Shown in pieces: positions 43,524-52,586 of a stretch of 64,000 nucleotides of DNA. A model generated the notes under the pieces. That model saw only the letters and a program-made list of their open reading frames with translations. It ran no database searches and was not told where the DNA came from. Location: contig NC_015125.1 in assembly GCF_000202635.1 (NCBI RefSeq), positions 3,100,001-3,164,000 of the forward strand. Reading direction: 5' to 3'. Source of the stretch: Microbacterium testaceum StLB037 (GTDB lineage Bacteria > Actinomycetota > Actinomycetes > Actinomycetales > Microbacteriaceae). Positions within the stretch are counted from its first letter, which is position 1; each line of letters begins with the position of its first letter. The translations under genes and the position numbers were made by a program.

Positions 43524-45170
43524 CTACGCCGCTTCGCCGAGCTCCAGGATGCCGTTCTCGAACGCCGCGCGTGCGAGGACCTTGTAGCCGTGCTCGGGGA
43601 AGAAGACCGTGAGTCGGTCGTCTTCGATCCCCATGACCGTGCCCGGTCCGAACTCCGCATGCGCGACGAGCGAGTCGATGCGGATCCCGCCGTCGTCGAC
43701 CGCTTCCTCGGCTGCGACCGGCGCGACCGCCCCGGCGTCGCATCGATCGCAGGACCCGCAGGATGCCGGGCTCTCGACGCCGAAGTACTCCAGCAGCGCG
43801 CGTCGACGGCAGTGGGTGGTCTCGGCGTACCCGCGCATGATCTCGATGCGCGAGGCGCGGATCCGCTCCTCGGCCTCGTCTCGCTCGCGCACGGCGGAGA
43901 CGGCGTCGCCGGCGGAGACCTTCTTCTGCACCGAGACGCCCTCGGCGCCCGACACAGCGAGACCGCACGCGACGAGCTGGTTGAGCACGCGCCCGATGGC
44001 TCGGGCCGGCCGACCGCTCTTCTCGGCGACGTCCTTCGCGCGGAGCGGCTTCTTCGCCCGTCGCAGTTCGTCCCAGACGCCCGCGATGTCGGCGCGCTTC
44101 GTGTGGCCGCCGGCGAAGAACGATCGCAGCGAGAAGTCCTCGGCCCGGTAGTGCAGGATCGCCCGGGCCGGCTGTCCGTCGCGCGCCGCGCGGCCGATCT
44201 CCTGCGCGTAGGCGTCCAGCGACTCGGTGACATCGGCGTGCACCACCAGGCGCACGTCGCTCTTGTCGACCCCCATGCCGAAGGCCGAGGTCGCCACGAC
44301 CACGTCGAGCTCTCCCGCGCTCCACGCGGAGTGGACCTCGTCGCGCCGCTTCTGTGCCATCGCACCGTGGTACGCGGCGGCCCGGAGACCGAGGTCCCGC
44401 AGCTCGTCGGCGTACAGCTCGGTGGCTTTGCGCGTGGCGACGTACAGCAACGCGGGGCCGTCGGCATCCTGAACATCGGCGAGGACGGCGCGGCGCTTGT
44501 CGACGTCGTGCTCGTGGCGGCGGACGGCCATGTGGATCTCGGGGCGATCCATGCCGCGCACCTCGAGGTGCGGATCGCGCATACCGAGGCTCGCGACGAT
44601 GTCGTCGCGCACGGGAGCGGATGCCGTGGCCGTGAGCGCCAGGACGGGCGGATGCCCGAGGGCCTCGACGGCGTCGCCGATGCGGGCATAGTCGGGGCGG
44701 AAGTCGTGGCCCCAGGCCGACACGCAGTGCGCCTCGTCGACGACGACGAGCCGCACGTCGGCGTGCGCGAGGCGGTCGAAGACCTCGGGGTTGGCGAGCT
44801 GCTCGGGGGCGAGGAACGCGTAGACGGCGTCGTCGCCCTCGATAGCCGCCCACGCAGCCTGACGTGCCGAGGCGCTCGTCCGGGAGTTGAGGGCGACCGC
44901 GGCGGGCGCGTCGGGAGCGGCGTCGATCGAGTCGATCTGGTCGCGCTGCAGCGCCAGCAGCGGCGAGATCACCACCGTCGTTCCGCCCAGCTCGCATCCC
45001 GCGATCTGGTACACCGCCGACTTGCCCGCGCCCGTCGGGAACACCACGAGCGTGTCACGCCCGCTCACGACCGCGTCGATCGCCTCGGCCTGGCCGGGCA
45101 GCAGGTCGTCCCAGCCGAACACCTCGCGGGCGGTACGGGCGGACTGTTCGAGGGTGGCGGGTGCGTTCAC
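43524..45170 (-). CDS. recQ: RecQ-like ATP-dependent DNA helicase
   Basis: A 548-residue superfamily-2 helicase: Walker A FPTGAGKSAVYQ, DEAHCVSAWGHDFRPDY with the aromatic-rich loop of RecQ, SAFGMGVDKSDVR, and EIGRAARDG. Four cysteines in HCRRRALLEYFGVESPASCGSCDRC form the RecQ zinc site. There is no HRDC domain. Instead, the C-terminal 55 residues (LVAHAEFGPGTVMGIEDDRLTVFF) resemble a DUF3553/UvrD-tail domain. It unwinds DNA 3'-5' for repair. GTG start at 45170. Confidence 0.88.
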   Translation of the reverse strand: MNAPATLEQSARTAREVFGWDDLLPGQAEAIDAVVSGRDTLVVFPTGAGKSAVYQIAGCELGGTTVVISPLLALQRDQIDSIDAAPDAPAAVALNSRTSASARQAAWAAIEGDDAVYAFLAPEQLANPEVFDRLAHADVRLVVVDEAHCVSAWGHDFRPDYARIGDAVEALGHPPVLALTATASAPVRDDIVASLGMRDPHLEVRGMDRPEIHMAVRRHEHDVDKRRAVLADVQDADGPALLYVATRKATELYADELRDLGLRAAAYHGAMAQKRRDEVHSAWSAGELDVVVATSAFGMGVDKSDVRLVVHADVTESLDAYAQEIGRAARDGQPARAILHYRAEDFSLRSFFAGGHTKRADIAGVWDELRRAKKPLRAKDVAEKSGRPARAIGRVLNQLVACGLAVSGAEGVSVQKKVSAGDAVSAVRERDEAEERIRASRIEIMRGYAETTHCRRRALLEYFGVESPASCGSCDRCDAGAVAPVAAEEAVDDGGIRIDSLVAHAEFGPGTVMGIEDDRLTVFFPEHGYKVLARAAFENGILELGEAA

Positions 45171-45363
45171 GGTGCCTCATTCCTGGGGGAGGGTCCCAGC
45201 ACACCCTGAACCTCCGACATCGCGACGGGGGTTGCGGGCACGCGGGGGGTGTGGTCCACGTTCCCGAGCGGGAAATCGCTCGCGGCCCCGGCATCCGTGG
45301 CACGCTCGGCCGCGACAGCGCAAGCGTCGGAGCGATGTCGGAGGGGGATGCCAGGATGCCGAC

Positions 45364-46947
45364 ATGCTCTTCGGCGACATCGAAACGGCCCTCGCGGCGG
45401 TGACGAGCACGCGCTCACGTCTGGCCAAAGTCGATGCGCTCGCGGCGCTCCTCCGCGAACTCGAGCCGGACGAGATCGGACCGGCGGTCGGACTGCTGAC
45501 CGCGGCGCCCCGTCAGGGCCGTCTGGGTGTGGGGTGGCGCACCCTCGCGTCGCGTGGCGGAGCCCACGTCCCCGCGCCCGCGCTGACCATCGGCGAGATC
45601 GACGAGGCCTTCTCCCGCCTGGTCGAGGTCGGGGGAACGGGCTCGGCCGCGGTCCGCACGGCCCTCCTCGACGAGCTGGCCTCGAGGGCGACCGCGAGCG
45701 AGTGGCAGCTCCTCATCCGGATCATGACGGGCGAGCTGCGCACCGGTGCCCTCGAGGGAGTCCTCCTGGATGCCATCGCCCGGGCCGCCGACCGCGACGG
45801 CGCCGCGGTGCGCCGTGCGGCCATGCTCTCGGGCGACCTGGGCGAGACCGCCGTCCTCGCCCTGACCGGTACGATCGACGACCTCACCGCCGTCGGACTC
45901 GTGGTCGGCCGCGGCGTGCAGCCCATGCTGGCCTCCACCGCCGCGACGGTCGCCGAGGCCCTGGATGCCGCGGGCCGCGCCTCCGTCGAGTACAAGCTCG
46001 ACGGCGCGCGCGTCCAGGTGCACCGACACGGTGACGAGGTCCGCGTGTTCACCCGCACCCTCGCCGACGTCACGCATCGCGTCCCGGAGATCGTCGAGGT
46101 GGCGCGCTCGCTCCCGGTCGACGACGTGATCCTCGACGGAGAGACGCTCTCGCTCGACGAGGACGGTGCCCCTCGCCCGTTCCAAGAAACGATGGCGCGG
46201 TTCGGAGCCGAGACGGCCCGCGAGATCGCGCTGCGGCCGTGGTTCTTCGACATCCTGCACGTCGACGGTCGCGACCTCATCGACGAGCCTCTCGCGGCAC
46301 GACTCGACGAGCTCGAGCGCGTCGCGGGGGAGTACCGCATCCCCGCGCTGATGACCGACGACCCCGAGGCCGCGGACGCCTTCGCCCGAGCGGCTCTGCA
46401 AGCCGGGCACGAGGGGGTCATGGTGAAGGGACTCGACGCGGCGTACTCCGCCGGCCGGCGCGGGAAGAGCTGGCTCAAGGTCAAGCCCGTGCACACCTTC
46501 GACCTGGTGGTGCTCGGCGTCGAGCGGGGATCGGGACGCCGCGCCGACTGGCTCTCGAATCTGCATCTCGGCGCGCGCGATCCCGACGGCGTGTTCGGGG
46601 AGCCCGGCGGTTTCGTGATGGTGGGGAAGACGTTCAAGGGACTCACCGACGAACTTCTCCGGTGGCAGACGGCGCACTTCGCGGAGCGGGCGACGGGAGA
46701 GGTGCCCGGTGGCATCCGCGTCGTCCCGGACACGGTGGTCGAGATCGCGATCGACGGGGTGCAGCGCTCGGTGCGGTACCCCGGCGGTGTCGCCCTGCGC
46801 TTCGCCCGCGTCAAGGCCTACCGCTCCGACAAGCCGGCGAGCGAGGCGGACACGATCGCGACCCTGCGGGCGATGCTGCCGGGCGGTGGCGTCGGCGCCG
46901 CGGCCGACGATCCGTCGGGTGGTCTCGACGAAAGGACGATCTCATGA
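45364..46947 (+). CDS. ligB: ATP-dependent DNA ligase
   Basis: A 527-residue ATP-dependent ligase of the LigB-like actinobacterial type. It has an N-terminal DNA-binding domain (about 1-190) and an adenylation domain whose motif I EYKLDGARVQVHR carries the AMP-accepting Lys211. Later motifs include DGETLSLDEDGAP and SWLKVKPVHTFDLVVLG. A C-terminal OB-fold ends with RYPGGVALRFARVKAYRSDK. It joins nicks, probably in repair, besides the NAD-dependent replicative ligase. CAGGAT ends 6 nt before the ATG, and a 4-base overlap couples it to the next gene. It lies divergent from a RecQ-like helicase gene. Confidence 0.9.
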   Translation: MLFGDIETALAAVTSTRSRLAKVDALAALLRELEPDEIGPAVGLLTAAPRQGRLGVGWRTLASRGGAHVPAPALTIGEIDEAFSRLVEVGGTGSAAVRTALLDELASRATASEWQLLIRIMTGELRTGALEGVLLDAIARAADRDGAAVRRAAMLSGDLGETAVLALTGTIDDLTAVGLVVGRGVQPMLASTAATVAEALDAAGRASVEYKLDGARVQVHRHGDEVRVFTRTLADVTHRVPEIVEVARSLPVDDVILDGETLSLDEDGAPRPFQETMARFGAETAREIALRPWFFDILHVDGRDLIDEPLAARLDELERVAGEYRIPALMTDDPEAADAFARAALQAGHEGVMVKGLDAAYSAGRRGKSWLKVKPVHTFDLVVLGVERGSGRRADWLSNLHLGARDPDGVFGEPGGFVMVGKTFKGLTDELLRWQTAHFAERATGEVPGGIRVVPDTVVEIAIDGVQRSVRYPGGVALRFARVKAYRSDKPASEADTIATLRAMLPGGGVGAAADDPSGGLDERTIS

Positions 46948-47570
46948 GTCTCGCCCCGTGGCTCGACGGTGAACTCGGGTACCGCAGTTTCGGCGCCCCG
47001 GGCGCGCCGCGTGCGGTCTTCGTCCTGCGCACCGGCGATGTGTCGACCACCGATCCCGACGCGCGCGTGACCTCCGCGTACGACGTGCGGATCATCGCCG
47101 TCGGGCTGGATGCCCCCGAGCTCGAGGATCCTCCGGTGTTCGGCGGGCAGACCCCGGCGGGCTTGACGGTCGACGCGTTGCGCGAACTCCTCGAACGCGA
47201 AGCCCCCGGAACGACGGTCGGGCTGGTCGGAGAGCGGGCGGCGGGCCCGATCGCGATCTACCTCGCCGCAGCGATGGGCCCGGTGGTCGACCGTCTCGCG
47301 ATCGTGGGCGTCGCGAGTCCGTCCGACCCGCTGAGTCGCGACCTGCGCACCCCGCTGCTCGACCATCTCGACGCCGAGGCGCTGGTGATCGTCGGGGGCG
47401 AGGGCCCCGCGGCGATCACCGACGCCGAGTGGTACGTGGGGCGTATGCGGTCCGCCGAGATGCAGGTCGTGCCCGACGACGAGATCGGCTCGGTCAACGG
47501 CGAGGTCACCCTCACGTCGGTGTGGGACCGCGTCCTGGCTCACGTCGCCCCGGGCACCGAGCGGCGCTGA
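46944..47570 (+). CDS. Hypothetical protein, alpha/beta-hydrolase-like
   Basis: A 208-residue cytoplasmic protein. Beta strands around RAVFVLRTGD, TTVGLVGERAAGPIAIYLAAAMG, AIVGVASP and EALVIVGGEGP suggest a small alpha/beta-hydrolase-type fold, but the usual Gly-X-Ser-X-Gly nucleophile is replaced by GERAAG. It might be a degenerate hydrolase. The ATG overlaps the ligase stop and AAAGGA lies upstream. Confidence 0.6.
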   Translation: MSLAPWLDGELGYRSFGAPGAPRAVFVLRTGDVSTTDPDARVTSAYDVRIIAVGLDAPELEDPPVFGGQTPAGLTVDALRELLEREAPGTTVGLVGERAAGPIAIYLAAAMGPVVDRLAIVGVASPSDPLSRDLRTPLLDHLDAEALVIVGGEGPAAITDAEWYVGRMRSAEMQVVPDDEIGSVNGEVTLTSVWDRVLAHVAPGTERR

Positions 47571-47701
47571 CTCACCGACCTCGGCGTGTGGCAGGCGCCG
47601 CGGCGCGCTGACCTGCCGCGCGGGGGTGCGTGCCTCGCATCGGTGCGGACCTCCCGCTCCGAGCGCTCGGCGGAGGCGCGCCGCTTCCCGCCCCGCGGGC
47701 C

Positions 47702-48562
47702 TCAGCCCCGGGCGACCGCCTTCACCTGCACGACGTTCGACTCCTCGTCGACCTCGACGTGCTCGGTCTGCGCCTTGAGGAAGTCCGAGAAGCTGCGGAA
47801 GCCGAGCGCCTTCTCGCTGAACGAGGGGTCAAGGCGCTTCATGAGGTCCTTCACCGCGGAGGCGTGCAGCCACTCGCCGTCGGCGCGCTCGCCCTCGAGC
47901 TGCATCGCCCGGTCGAGGAGGTCCACCGCCGGGTCTTTCGAGCGCTTGCGGGCCCGGGGCCGTGACGGCGCGGCATCCTTCTTGGTCTCCGCCAGATTCG
48001 GGATGCCGGGGAGGGAGTCGTACGAGTCGAAGCGGTCGCACGCGGCGGCGAGGGACTTCGCGGTCGAGCCGGCCACGCCGACGCCCACCACGTACCGGCC
48101 GAGTCGCTTGCAGCGCTGGGCGAGGGGAACGTAGTCGCTGTCGCCCGCCACGATGACGACGTGCGTCAGATCTGGGAGGCGGAACATGTCCTCCACGGCA
48201 TCCACCGCCAGCCGGATGTCGGCGCCGTTCTTCGCGTACGCCGCCGCGGGGAAGAGCTGCACGAGGTCGACCGCGCGAGCGACGAGTTGCGAGCGATACT
48301 CGGCGTTCACCGGTGCCGACCAGTCGGCGTAGGCGCGCGTGAGCACGAGCGTGCCGAACGACGCCGCGTAATCGATCACGGCACCGACGTCGATCGTGGC
48401 CTTGGTGAGACGTTCGGCGATCTCGGGGTCCATCGGGTTCTCGGCGATCTTCTGCCGGTCGCGCGAGTAGGCGTTGCGCCCGTGCACCCGGTCGTACCAG
48501 GACATGACGATGTTGTCGAAATCGAGATAGACGGCGACGCGGGGGCTCAGCGTATCGGGCAT
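47702..48562 (-). CDS. NYN-domain putative ribonuclease with OST-HTH/LOTUS-like C-terminus
   Basis: A 286-residue protein. The N-terminal NYN (PIN-like) nuclease domain, about residues 8-175, has the acidic residues in VAVYLDFDNIVMSW, KNGADIRLAVDAVEDMF and VVIVAGDSDYVPL. A basic, disordered linker (RPRARKRSKD) leads to a C-terminal helical domain (GFRSFSDFLKAQ) like OST-HTH/LOTUS, which bind RNA. It probably cleaves RNA; targets unknown. ATG 48562 has GAGACT 7 nt upstream. A GTG at 48577 would add 5 residues. Confidence 0.82.
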   Translation of the reverse strand: MPDTLSPRVAVYLDFDNIVMSWYDRVHGRNAYSRDRQKIAENPMDPEIAERLTKATIDVGAVIDYAASFGTLVLTRAYADWSAPVNAEYRSQLVARAVDLVQLFPAAAYAKNGADIRLAVDAVEDMFRLPDLTHVVIVAGDSDYVPLAQRCKRLGRYVVGVGVAGSTAKSLAAACDRFDSYDSLPGIPNLAETKKDAAPSRPRARKRSKDPAVDLLDRAMQLEGERADGEWLHASAVKDLMKRLDPSFSEKALGFRSFSDFLKAQTEHVEVDEESNVVQVKAVARG

Positions 48563-48799
48563 GGCATCCAGTCTCACCCGTCCGGCCGGTCAGGGCCAGT
48601 CCGCCGTGCCGTCGCGGCGGCGCGGGGTCTCGCCCGGTGCGCCGTCGCGCGGAGTCGAGGTTCGACCCGCCGGTTCCGGCACGGCGGCGGCGGCGCGGCG
48701 GCGCCGAACTCCGCCGGACGGCGCGACGGCGCGCACGCGGTGCCGACGAACTCCGCAAGACGGTGCGCGCCCGCCCGCCCCGCGGCCGTCACCTCCGGG

Positions 48800-49783
48800 T
48801 CAGCGCTCCCCGGGGTAGACCACGCCGATCTGCCGGCGCACCTCGTCGAGCACGCCCATGATGGCGACGGTCTCGTCGATCGGCAGGACGTCGCTCGAGG
48901 TCGCACCGGCCGCGACGAAGCGTTCCGCGGCCTCGGCCTGGAACTGCATCCCGCGTCCCTCGATCGAGGTCGTGAACTCCTCGACCACGTCGCCGTCGGG
49001 CGTCACCACGCGGAACGACGTCGGGGTGTACCAGACCCGGTCGATCTCGATGCGGGCCTCGGTGCCGACGATCTGCGCGGTGTTCGCGCCAGCGGCACGC
49101 GACGACGACACCGTGGTCGAGAGGGCGCCGTCGCGATGGACGAACACCGTGGCGACCTCGGCGTCGCTGCCGGCGTCGGAGAGGCGGGCCACCGCCGAGA
49201 CGCTCTCGGGCAGGCCGAGCACGTCGACCGCGAACGAGATCGGGTAGATGCCGAGGTCGAGCAGGGCACCGCCCCCGAGTTCCAGCGCGTTGAGGCGGTG
49301 CGTGGGGTCGGTCGAGATCTTCTGCGTGTGGTCGGCCGAGACGACGCGGATCTCGCCGAGGGTCCCCGCGGCGATGATTTCGCGGATGCGCACCATGTGC
49401 GGCAGGTAGCGCGTCCACATCGCCTCCATGGCGAGCAGGCCCTTCTCGGCGGCGCGGTCGCGGATGATCGCGGCCTCGGTCTCGTTGAGGGTGAACGGCT
49501 TCTCGACGAGGACGTGCTTGCCGTGGTCGAGGGCGAGCAGCGCATTGTCGACGTGGCCGGGGTGCGGGGTGGCGATGTAGACGATGTCCACCGTCGGGTC
49601 GCTCACCAGCTCTTCGTAAGAGCCGTGCGCGTGCGGGATGTCGTACTGCGCGGCGAACTCGCGCGCGCTCTCGATGCGGCGCGAGCCGACGGCGGCGACG
49701 TCGAGGCCCGCCGTGCGGAGGTCGGAGGTGAAGGCGTGGGCGATGCCCCCCGTGGCGAGGATGCCCCAATGCAGTCCGGTCAT
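48800..49783 (-). CDS. Gfo/Idh/MocA-family oxidoreductase
   Basis: A 327-residue NAD(P)-dependent dehydrogenase. The Rossmann fold opens at LHWGILATGGIAHAF, with the family motif EKPF in GKHVLVEKPFTLNETEAAII. The C-terminal domain has the catalytic-site region GGGALLDLGIYP. Such enzymes oxidise sugars, sugar alcohols or cyclitols; the substrate is not given. TACGGT lies 7 nt upstream of the ATG, so it is likely leaderless. Confidence 0.88.
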   Translation of the reverse strand: MTGLHWGILATGGIAHAFTSDLRTAGLDVAAVGSRRIESAREFAAQYDIPHAHGSYEELVSDPTVDIVYIATPHPGHVDNALLALDHGKHVLVEKPFTLNETEAAIIRDRAAEKGLLAMEAMWTRYLPHMVRIREIIAAGTLGEIRVVSADHTQKISTDPTHRLNALELGGGALLDLGIYPISFAVDVLGLPESVSAVARLSDAGSDAEVATVFVHRDGALSTTVSSSRAAGANTAQIVGTEARIEIDRVWYTPTSFRVVTPDGDVVEEFTTSIEGRGMQFQAEAAERFVAAGATSSDVLPIDETVAIMGVLDEVRRQIGVVYPGER

Positions 49784-49867
49784 GCCCCCAACCGTATCGG
49801 CGGCATCCGCCATGGCGGGTCCCGTCTGCGCGGGGAGTCCCGGATGCCGCGGGCTTAGGCTCGCTTC

Positions 49868-51190
49868 ATGACGCCCGTCGAGCGCTTCCGCGAGCTGTTG
49901 CGCATCCCCACCGTCTCCCGCGTCGACCTCGCCGAGGTCGACACCGCCCGGTTCGACGAGTTCCACGCGGCGCTCGAACGGCTCTACCCCCTCACCCACG
50001 CGCGCCTCGAGCGCGAGGTCGTCGCCGGCCATTCCCTCCTGTACCGGTGGGTCGGCGCATCGCCCGAGTCGCCGCTGGTCCTCCTCGCGCACCAGGACGT
50101 CGTCCCGGTCGACGGGCAGCCCTGGCGGCATCCGCCCTTCGACGCCGTCGTCGAGGGGGAGGGCGCCGAGACGGCGATATATGCCCGCGGCGCCATAGAC
50201 GACAAAGGAGCACTGGTGGCGATCCTCGAGGCGGTCGAGGAGGCGCTCCGCGACGGCGTCGAGCCGCGCACCGACGTCTGGCTGGCGTTCGGCCACGACG
50301 AGGAGACCCGCGGCACCGGCGCTCAGGCGATGGCCGCGCTGCTCGAGGAGCGCGGCGTCCGCCCCGCGCTCGTGGTCGACGAGGGCGGCGCCGTGGTCGA
50401 GGGCGCGCTCCCCGGCGTCGCCGCCCCGACCGCGATGATCGGGGTGGCCGAGCGCGGGGTCGCCAGCTTCGACCTCGTGACCCGCGAAGCCGGCGGCCAC
50501 GCCTCGACCCCGCCGCGGCTGCCCGCGACGGCCCGGCTCGCTCGGGCGATCGACCGCGTGCACCGCCGCCCGTTCCCGCTCCGGCTCGCGGGCCCCGTCC
50601 GCGCGATGCTCGGCACCGCCGCGGCTCACAGCCGAGAACCCTTCCGCACCCTCTTCCGACGGACCGCGGTCTCCGCCCCGCTCGTCACGGCCGCGTTCTC
50701 CCGCCTCGGTCCCGAGACGAACGCCCTCGTGCGCACGACCGCCGTCGTCACCCGACTCGAGGGTGCGGCGGGCGAAAACGTCCTCGCCACCACCGCCCGC
50801 GCGACCGTGAACGTGCGCCTCCTCACCGGCGACACGCTCTCCGACGTCGCCGTCCACCTGCGTCGCGCGGTCGCGGATCCGCTGGTCGACATCGAACTGC
50901 GCAGAGGGGGAGACCCCTCTCCGGTGTCTCCGTGGCAGGGCGAGGCGTGGCGTCGTTTGGCGACCGCCGTCGTCACGACGCTGGGCGATGACGTCGTCCC
51001 CCTGCCGTATCTGCAGCTCGGGGCGAGCGACAGCCGCTTCTACACCGGTCTCACCCCGCACGTGTATCGCTTCGCCCCGTTCCACCTCACCCGCCCGGAG
51101 CGGGACGCGCTGCACGCGCCGGACGAGCGCATCCGCGTGGACTCCTGGCTCCGCGGCATCCGGTTCTATCGGGCTCTCCTCGAATCCTGA
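49868..51190 (+). CDS. M20-family metallopeptidase (carboxypeptidase / acylase type)
   Basis: A 440-residue zinc hydrolase of the M20 family, closest in pattern to yeast carboxypeptidase S and PM20D1. Metal and catalytic motifs are in order: LLAHQDVVPV, YARGAIDDKG, HDEETRGTG, and the C-terminal QLGASDSRFYTGL. The Pfam-type dimerisation domain lies at about 185-340. There is no signal peptide. It probably cleaves dipeptides or N-acylated amino acids. TAGGCT ends exactly 6 nt before the ATG. Confidence 0.88.
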   Translation: MTPVERFRELLRIPTVSRVDLAEVDTARFDEFHAALERLYPLTHARLEREVVAGHSLLYRWVGASPESPLVLLAHQDVVPVDGQPWRHPPFDAVVEGEGAETAIYARGAIDDKGALVAILEAVEEALRDGVEPRTDVWLAFGHDEETRGTGAQAMAALLEERGVRPALVVDEGGAVVEGALPGVAAPTAMIGVAERGVASFDLVTREAGGHASTPPRLPATARLARAIDRVHRRPFPLRLAGPVRAMLGTAAAHSREPFRTLFRRTAVSAPLVTAAFSRLGPETNALVRTTAVVTRLEGAAGENVLATTARATVNVRLLTGDTLSDVAVHLRRAVADPLVDIELRRGGDPSPVSPWQGEAWRRLATAVVTTLGDDVVPLPYLQLGASDSRFYTGLTPHVYRFAPFHLTRPERDALHAPDERIRVDSWLRGIRFYRALLES

Positions 51191-51241
51191 CCGCGCGGAT
51201 GGCCGCGACACGCACCGGGCGAAGCGCCGGGTTATCCTCGT

Positions 51242-51253
51242 GTGACCGGTCAC
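51242..51253. promoter_or_regulatory. Operator of the LacI repressor gene (autoregulation)
   Basis: GTGACCGGTCAC is a perfect 12-bp palindrome. It begins 4 nt downstream of the -10-like TATCCT (51233-51238) and 31 nt before the LacI ATG at 51284. The same motif recurs upstream of the ChvE-like gene. Confidence 0.75.
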
Positions 51254-51283
51254 GCAGGGACCGTTGACGCAAAGAGGCGAACC

Positions 51284-52309
51284 ATGAGCGAGACCGACCT
51301 TCCGGATGCCACGGGCCGGGCCCCCAGCATCCGCGACGTCGCGCGTCTCGCCGGGGTGTCGTACCAGACGGTCTCGCGCGTCATCAACAACAGCCCCCAG
51401 CTGCGTCCCGAGACGGCCGCGCGGGTGCGTTCCGCGATCGCCGAGCTGAAGTTCGTGCCGAACCAGGCCGCTCGCGCCCTGGCCACGAGTCGCTCGCGAT
51501 TGATCGGGGTGCTCGGGCCCCGCGCGACGACGTTCGGCGTGGCCACGATGATCCAGGCGGTCGAATCCGCCGCGCGCGCCGCCGGCTACCGCCTCACCGT
51601 GACGAGCCTCGTGACGAGTGCGCCGGACGACGTCCGGGCCTCGATCGACCACCTCATGCAGCAGTCCGTCGAGGGGCTCATCGCCGTGGCCCCGCAGACC
51701 CGGGTCGTCCCGATCCTGGACGAGCTGCAGCTTCCGGTCCCGGTGCAGATCGTCTCGTCGACCGGCTCGACGGCGTCGTTCAACGATCAGATCGCGGGGG
51801 CCCGCGCGGCGGTGCGCCACCTCATCGACCTCGGGCACAATCGCATCCTGCACATCGCGGGTCCGCGCGACTGGATCGAAGCCGACCACCGGATGCGGGG
51901 TTATCTCGCCGAGATGGATGCCAACGACCTCTCGCCGCGTCCCCCCGTCCTCGGCGACTGGACGGCGCAGTTCGGCTACGAGGCGGGTCTGGAGCTCTTG
52001 CGCACCGAGGATGCGACGGCGGTGTTCGCGGGCAACGACCATATGGCGCTCGGGTTCATGCATGCCGTGCGGGACATCGGTCGGTCCGTGCCGGACGACA
52101 TCGCGGTGGTGGGCTTCGACGACGTGCCCGAGTCGGCGCACCTCTGGCCGCCGCTCACGACCGTCCGTCAGGACTTCTTCGGGATCGGGCGACGCGCCGT
52201 GTGGGATCTGCTGCGTGCGGTGGGGGAGACCGGGGGCGAGGAGGTCGCGCCCGAGCCCGACCACCTGCGCCTCATCGTGCGGTCGTCCACCGCACCGCCG
52301 AGTCGCTGA
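51284..52309 (+). CDS. LacI-family repressor of a monosaccharide importer
   Basis: A 341-residue LacI-type regulator: HTH SIRDVARLAGVSYQTVSRVINN with the hinge FVPNQAARALATSRS, then a periplasmic-binding-like effector domain. Landmarks include AVFAGNDHMALGFMHAVRDIG and IAVVGFDDVPESAHLWPPLTTVRQDF. The operator GTGACCGGTCAC lies in its own promoter, and tandem versions lie in front of the ChvE-like importer gene 277 bp downstream. This makes it the probable local repressor of that operon. Confidence 0.92.
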   Translation: MSETDLPDATGRAPSIRDVARLAGVSYQTVSRVINNSPQLRPETAARVRSAIAELKFVPNQAARALATSRSRLIGVLGPRATTFGVATMIQAVESAARAAGYRLTVTSLVTSAPDDVRASIDHLMQQSVEGLIAVAPQTRVVPILDELQLPVPVQIVSSTGSTASFNDQIAGARAAVRHLIDLGHNRILHIAGPRDWIEADHRMRGYLAEMDANDLSPRPPVLGDWTAQFGYEAGLELLRTEDATAVFAGNDHMALGFMHAVRDIGRSVPDDIAVVGFDDVPESAHLWPPLTTVRQDFFGIGRRAVWDLLRAVGETGGEEVAPEPDHLRLIVRSSTAPPSR

Positions 52310-52353
52310 TTCGTCACATTTCGGCAACGGCTGGACACCGAGCGAACGAACAC

Positions 52354-52384
52354 TTGACACCGAGGTCCGGCGGAGGGGTAGCAT
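52354..52384 (+). promoter_or_regulatory. Promoter of the ChvE-GguAB importer operon
   Basis: TTGACA (52354-52359) and TAGCAT (52379-52384) are separated by 19 bp, a wide but acceptable spacing. Tandem operators begin 12 nt downstream. The transcript would have a 5' leader of about 195 nt before the GTG at 52587. Confidence 0.5.
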
Positions 52385-52395
52385 CACACACACAA

Positions 52396-52420
52396 TGTGA
52401 ACGGTCACATGACCGGTCAC
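52396..52420. promoter_or_regulatory. Tandem LacI operators upstream of the ChvE-like gene
   Basis: TGTGAACGGTCACA (52396-52409, one mismatch pair) is followed directly by TGACCGGTCAC (52410-52420). Both match the GTGACCGGTCAC site of the adjacent LacI gene. They lie just downstream of the putative -10, so binding would block RNA polymerase. Confidence 0.75.
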
Positions 52421-52586
52421 ACGGCCGACGGGACTCGCTGCGGAGCGGATCCGTCGAGACGAAGATGTTTCGACCGTCTTTCGTTTCGCCCCGTCGAATC
52501 GTGCGTCCGGCGTGACCTCGTCCGCAGAGACCGCGGTGGGCTCCGTGTGGAGAGACCGCGACACAAACCCAATGGAGGGAACCAGA

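Noticed and set aside
48563..48799. Possible small genes in the GC-rich gap between the NYN and Gfo/Idh/MocA genes
   Set aside because: Several short frames exist on both strands but all are arginine/proline-rich shadows with no ribosome binding site or -10 element; nothing else was seen in the gap.
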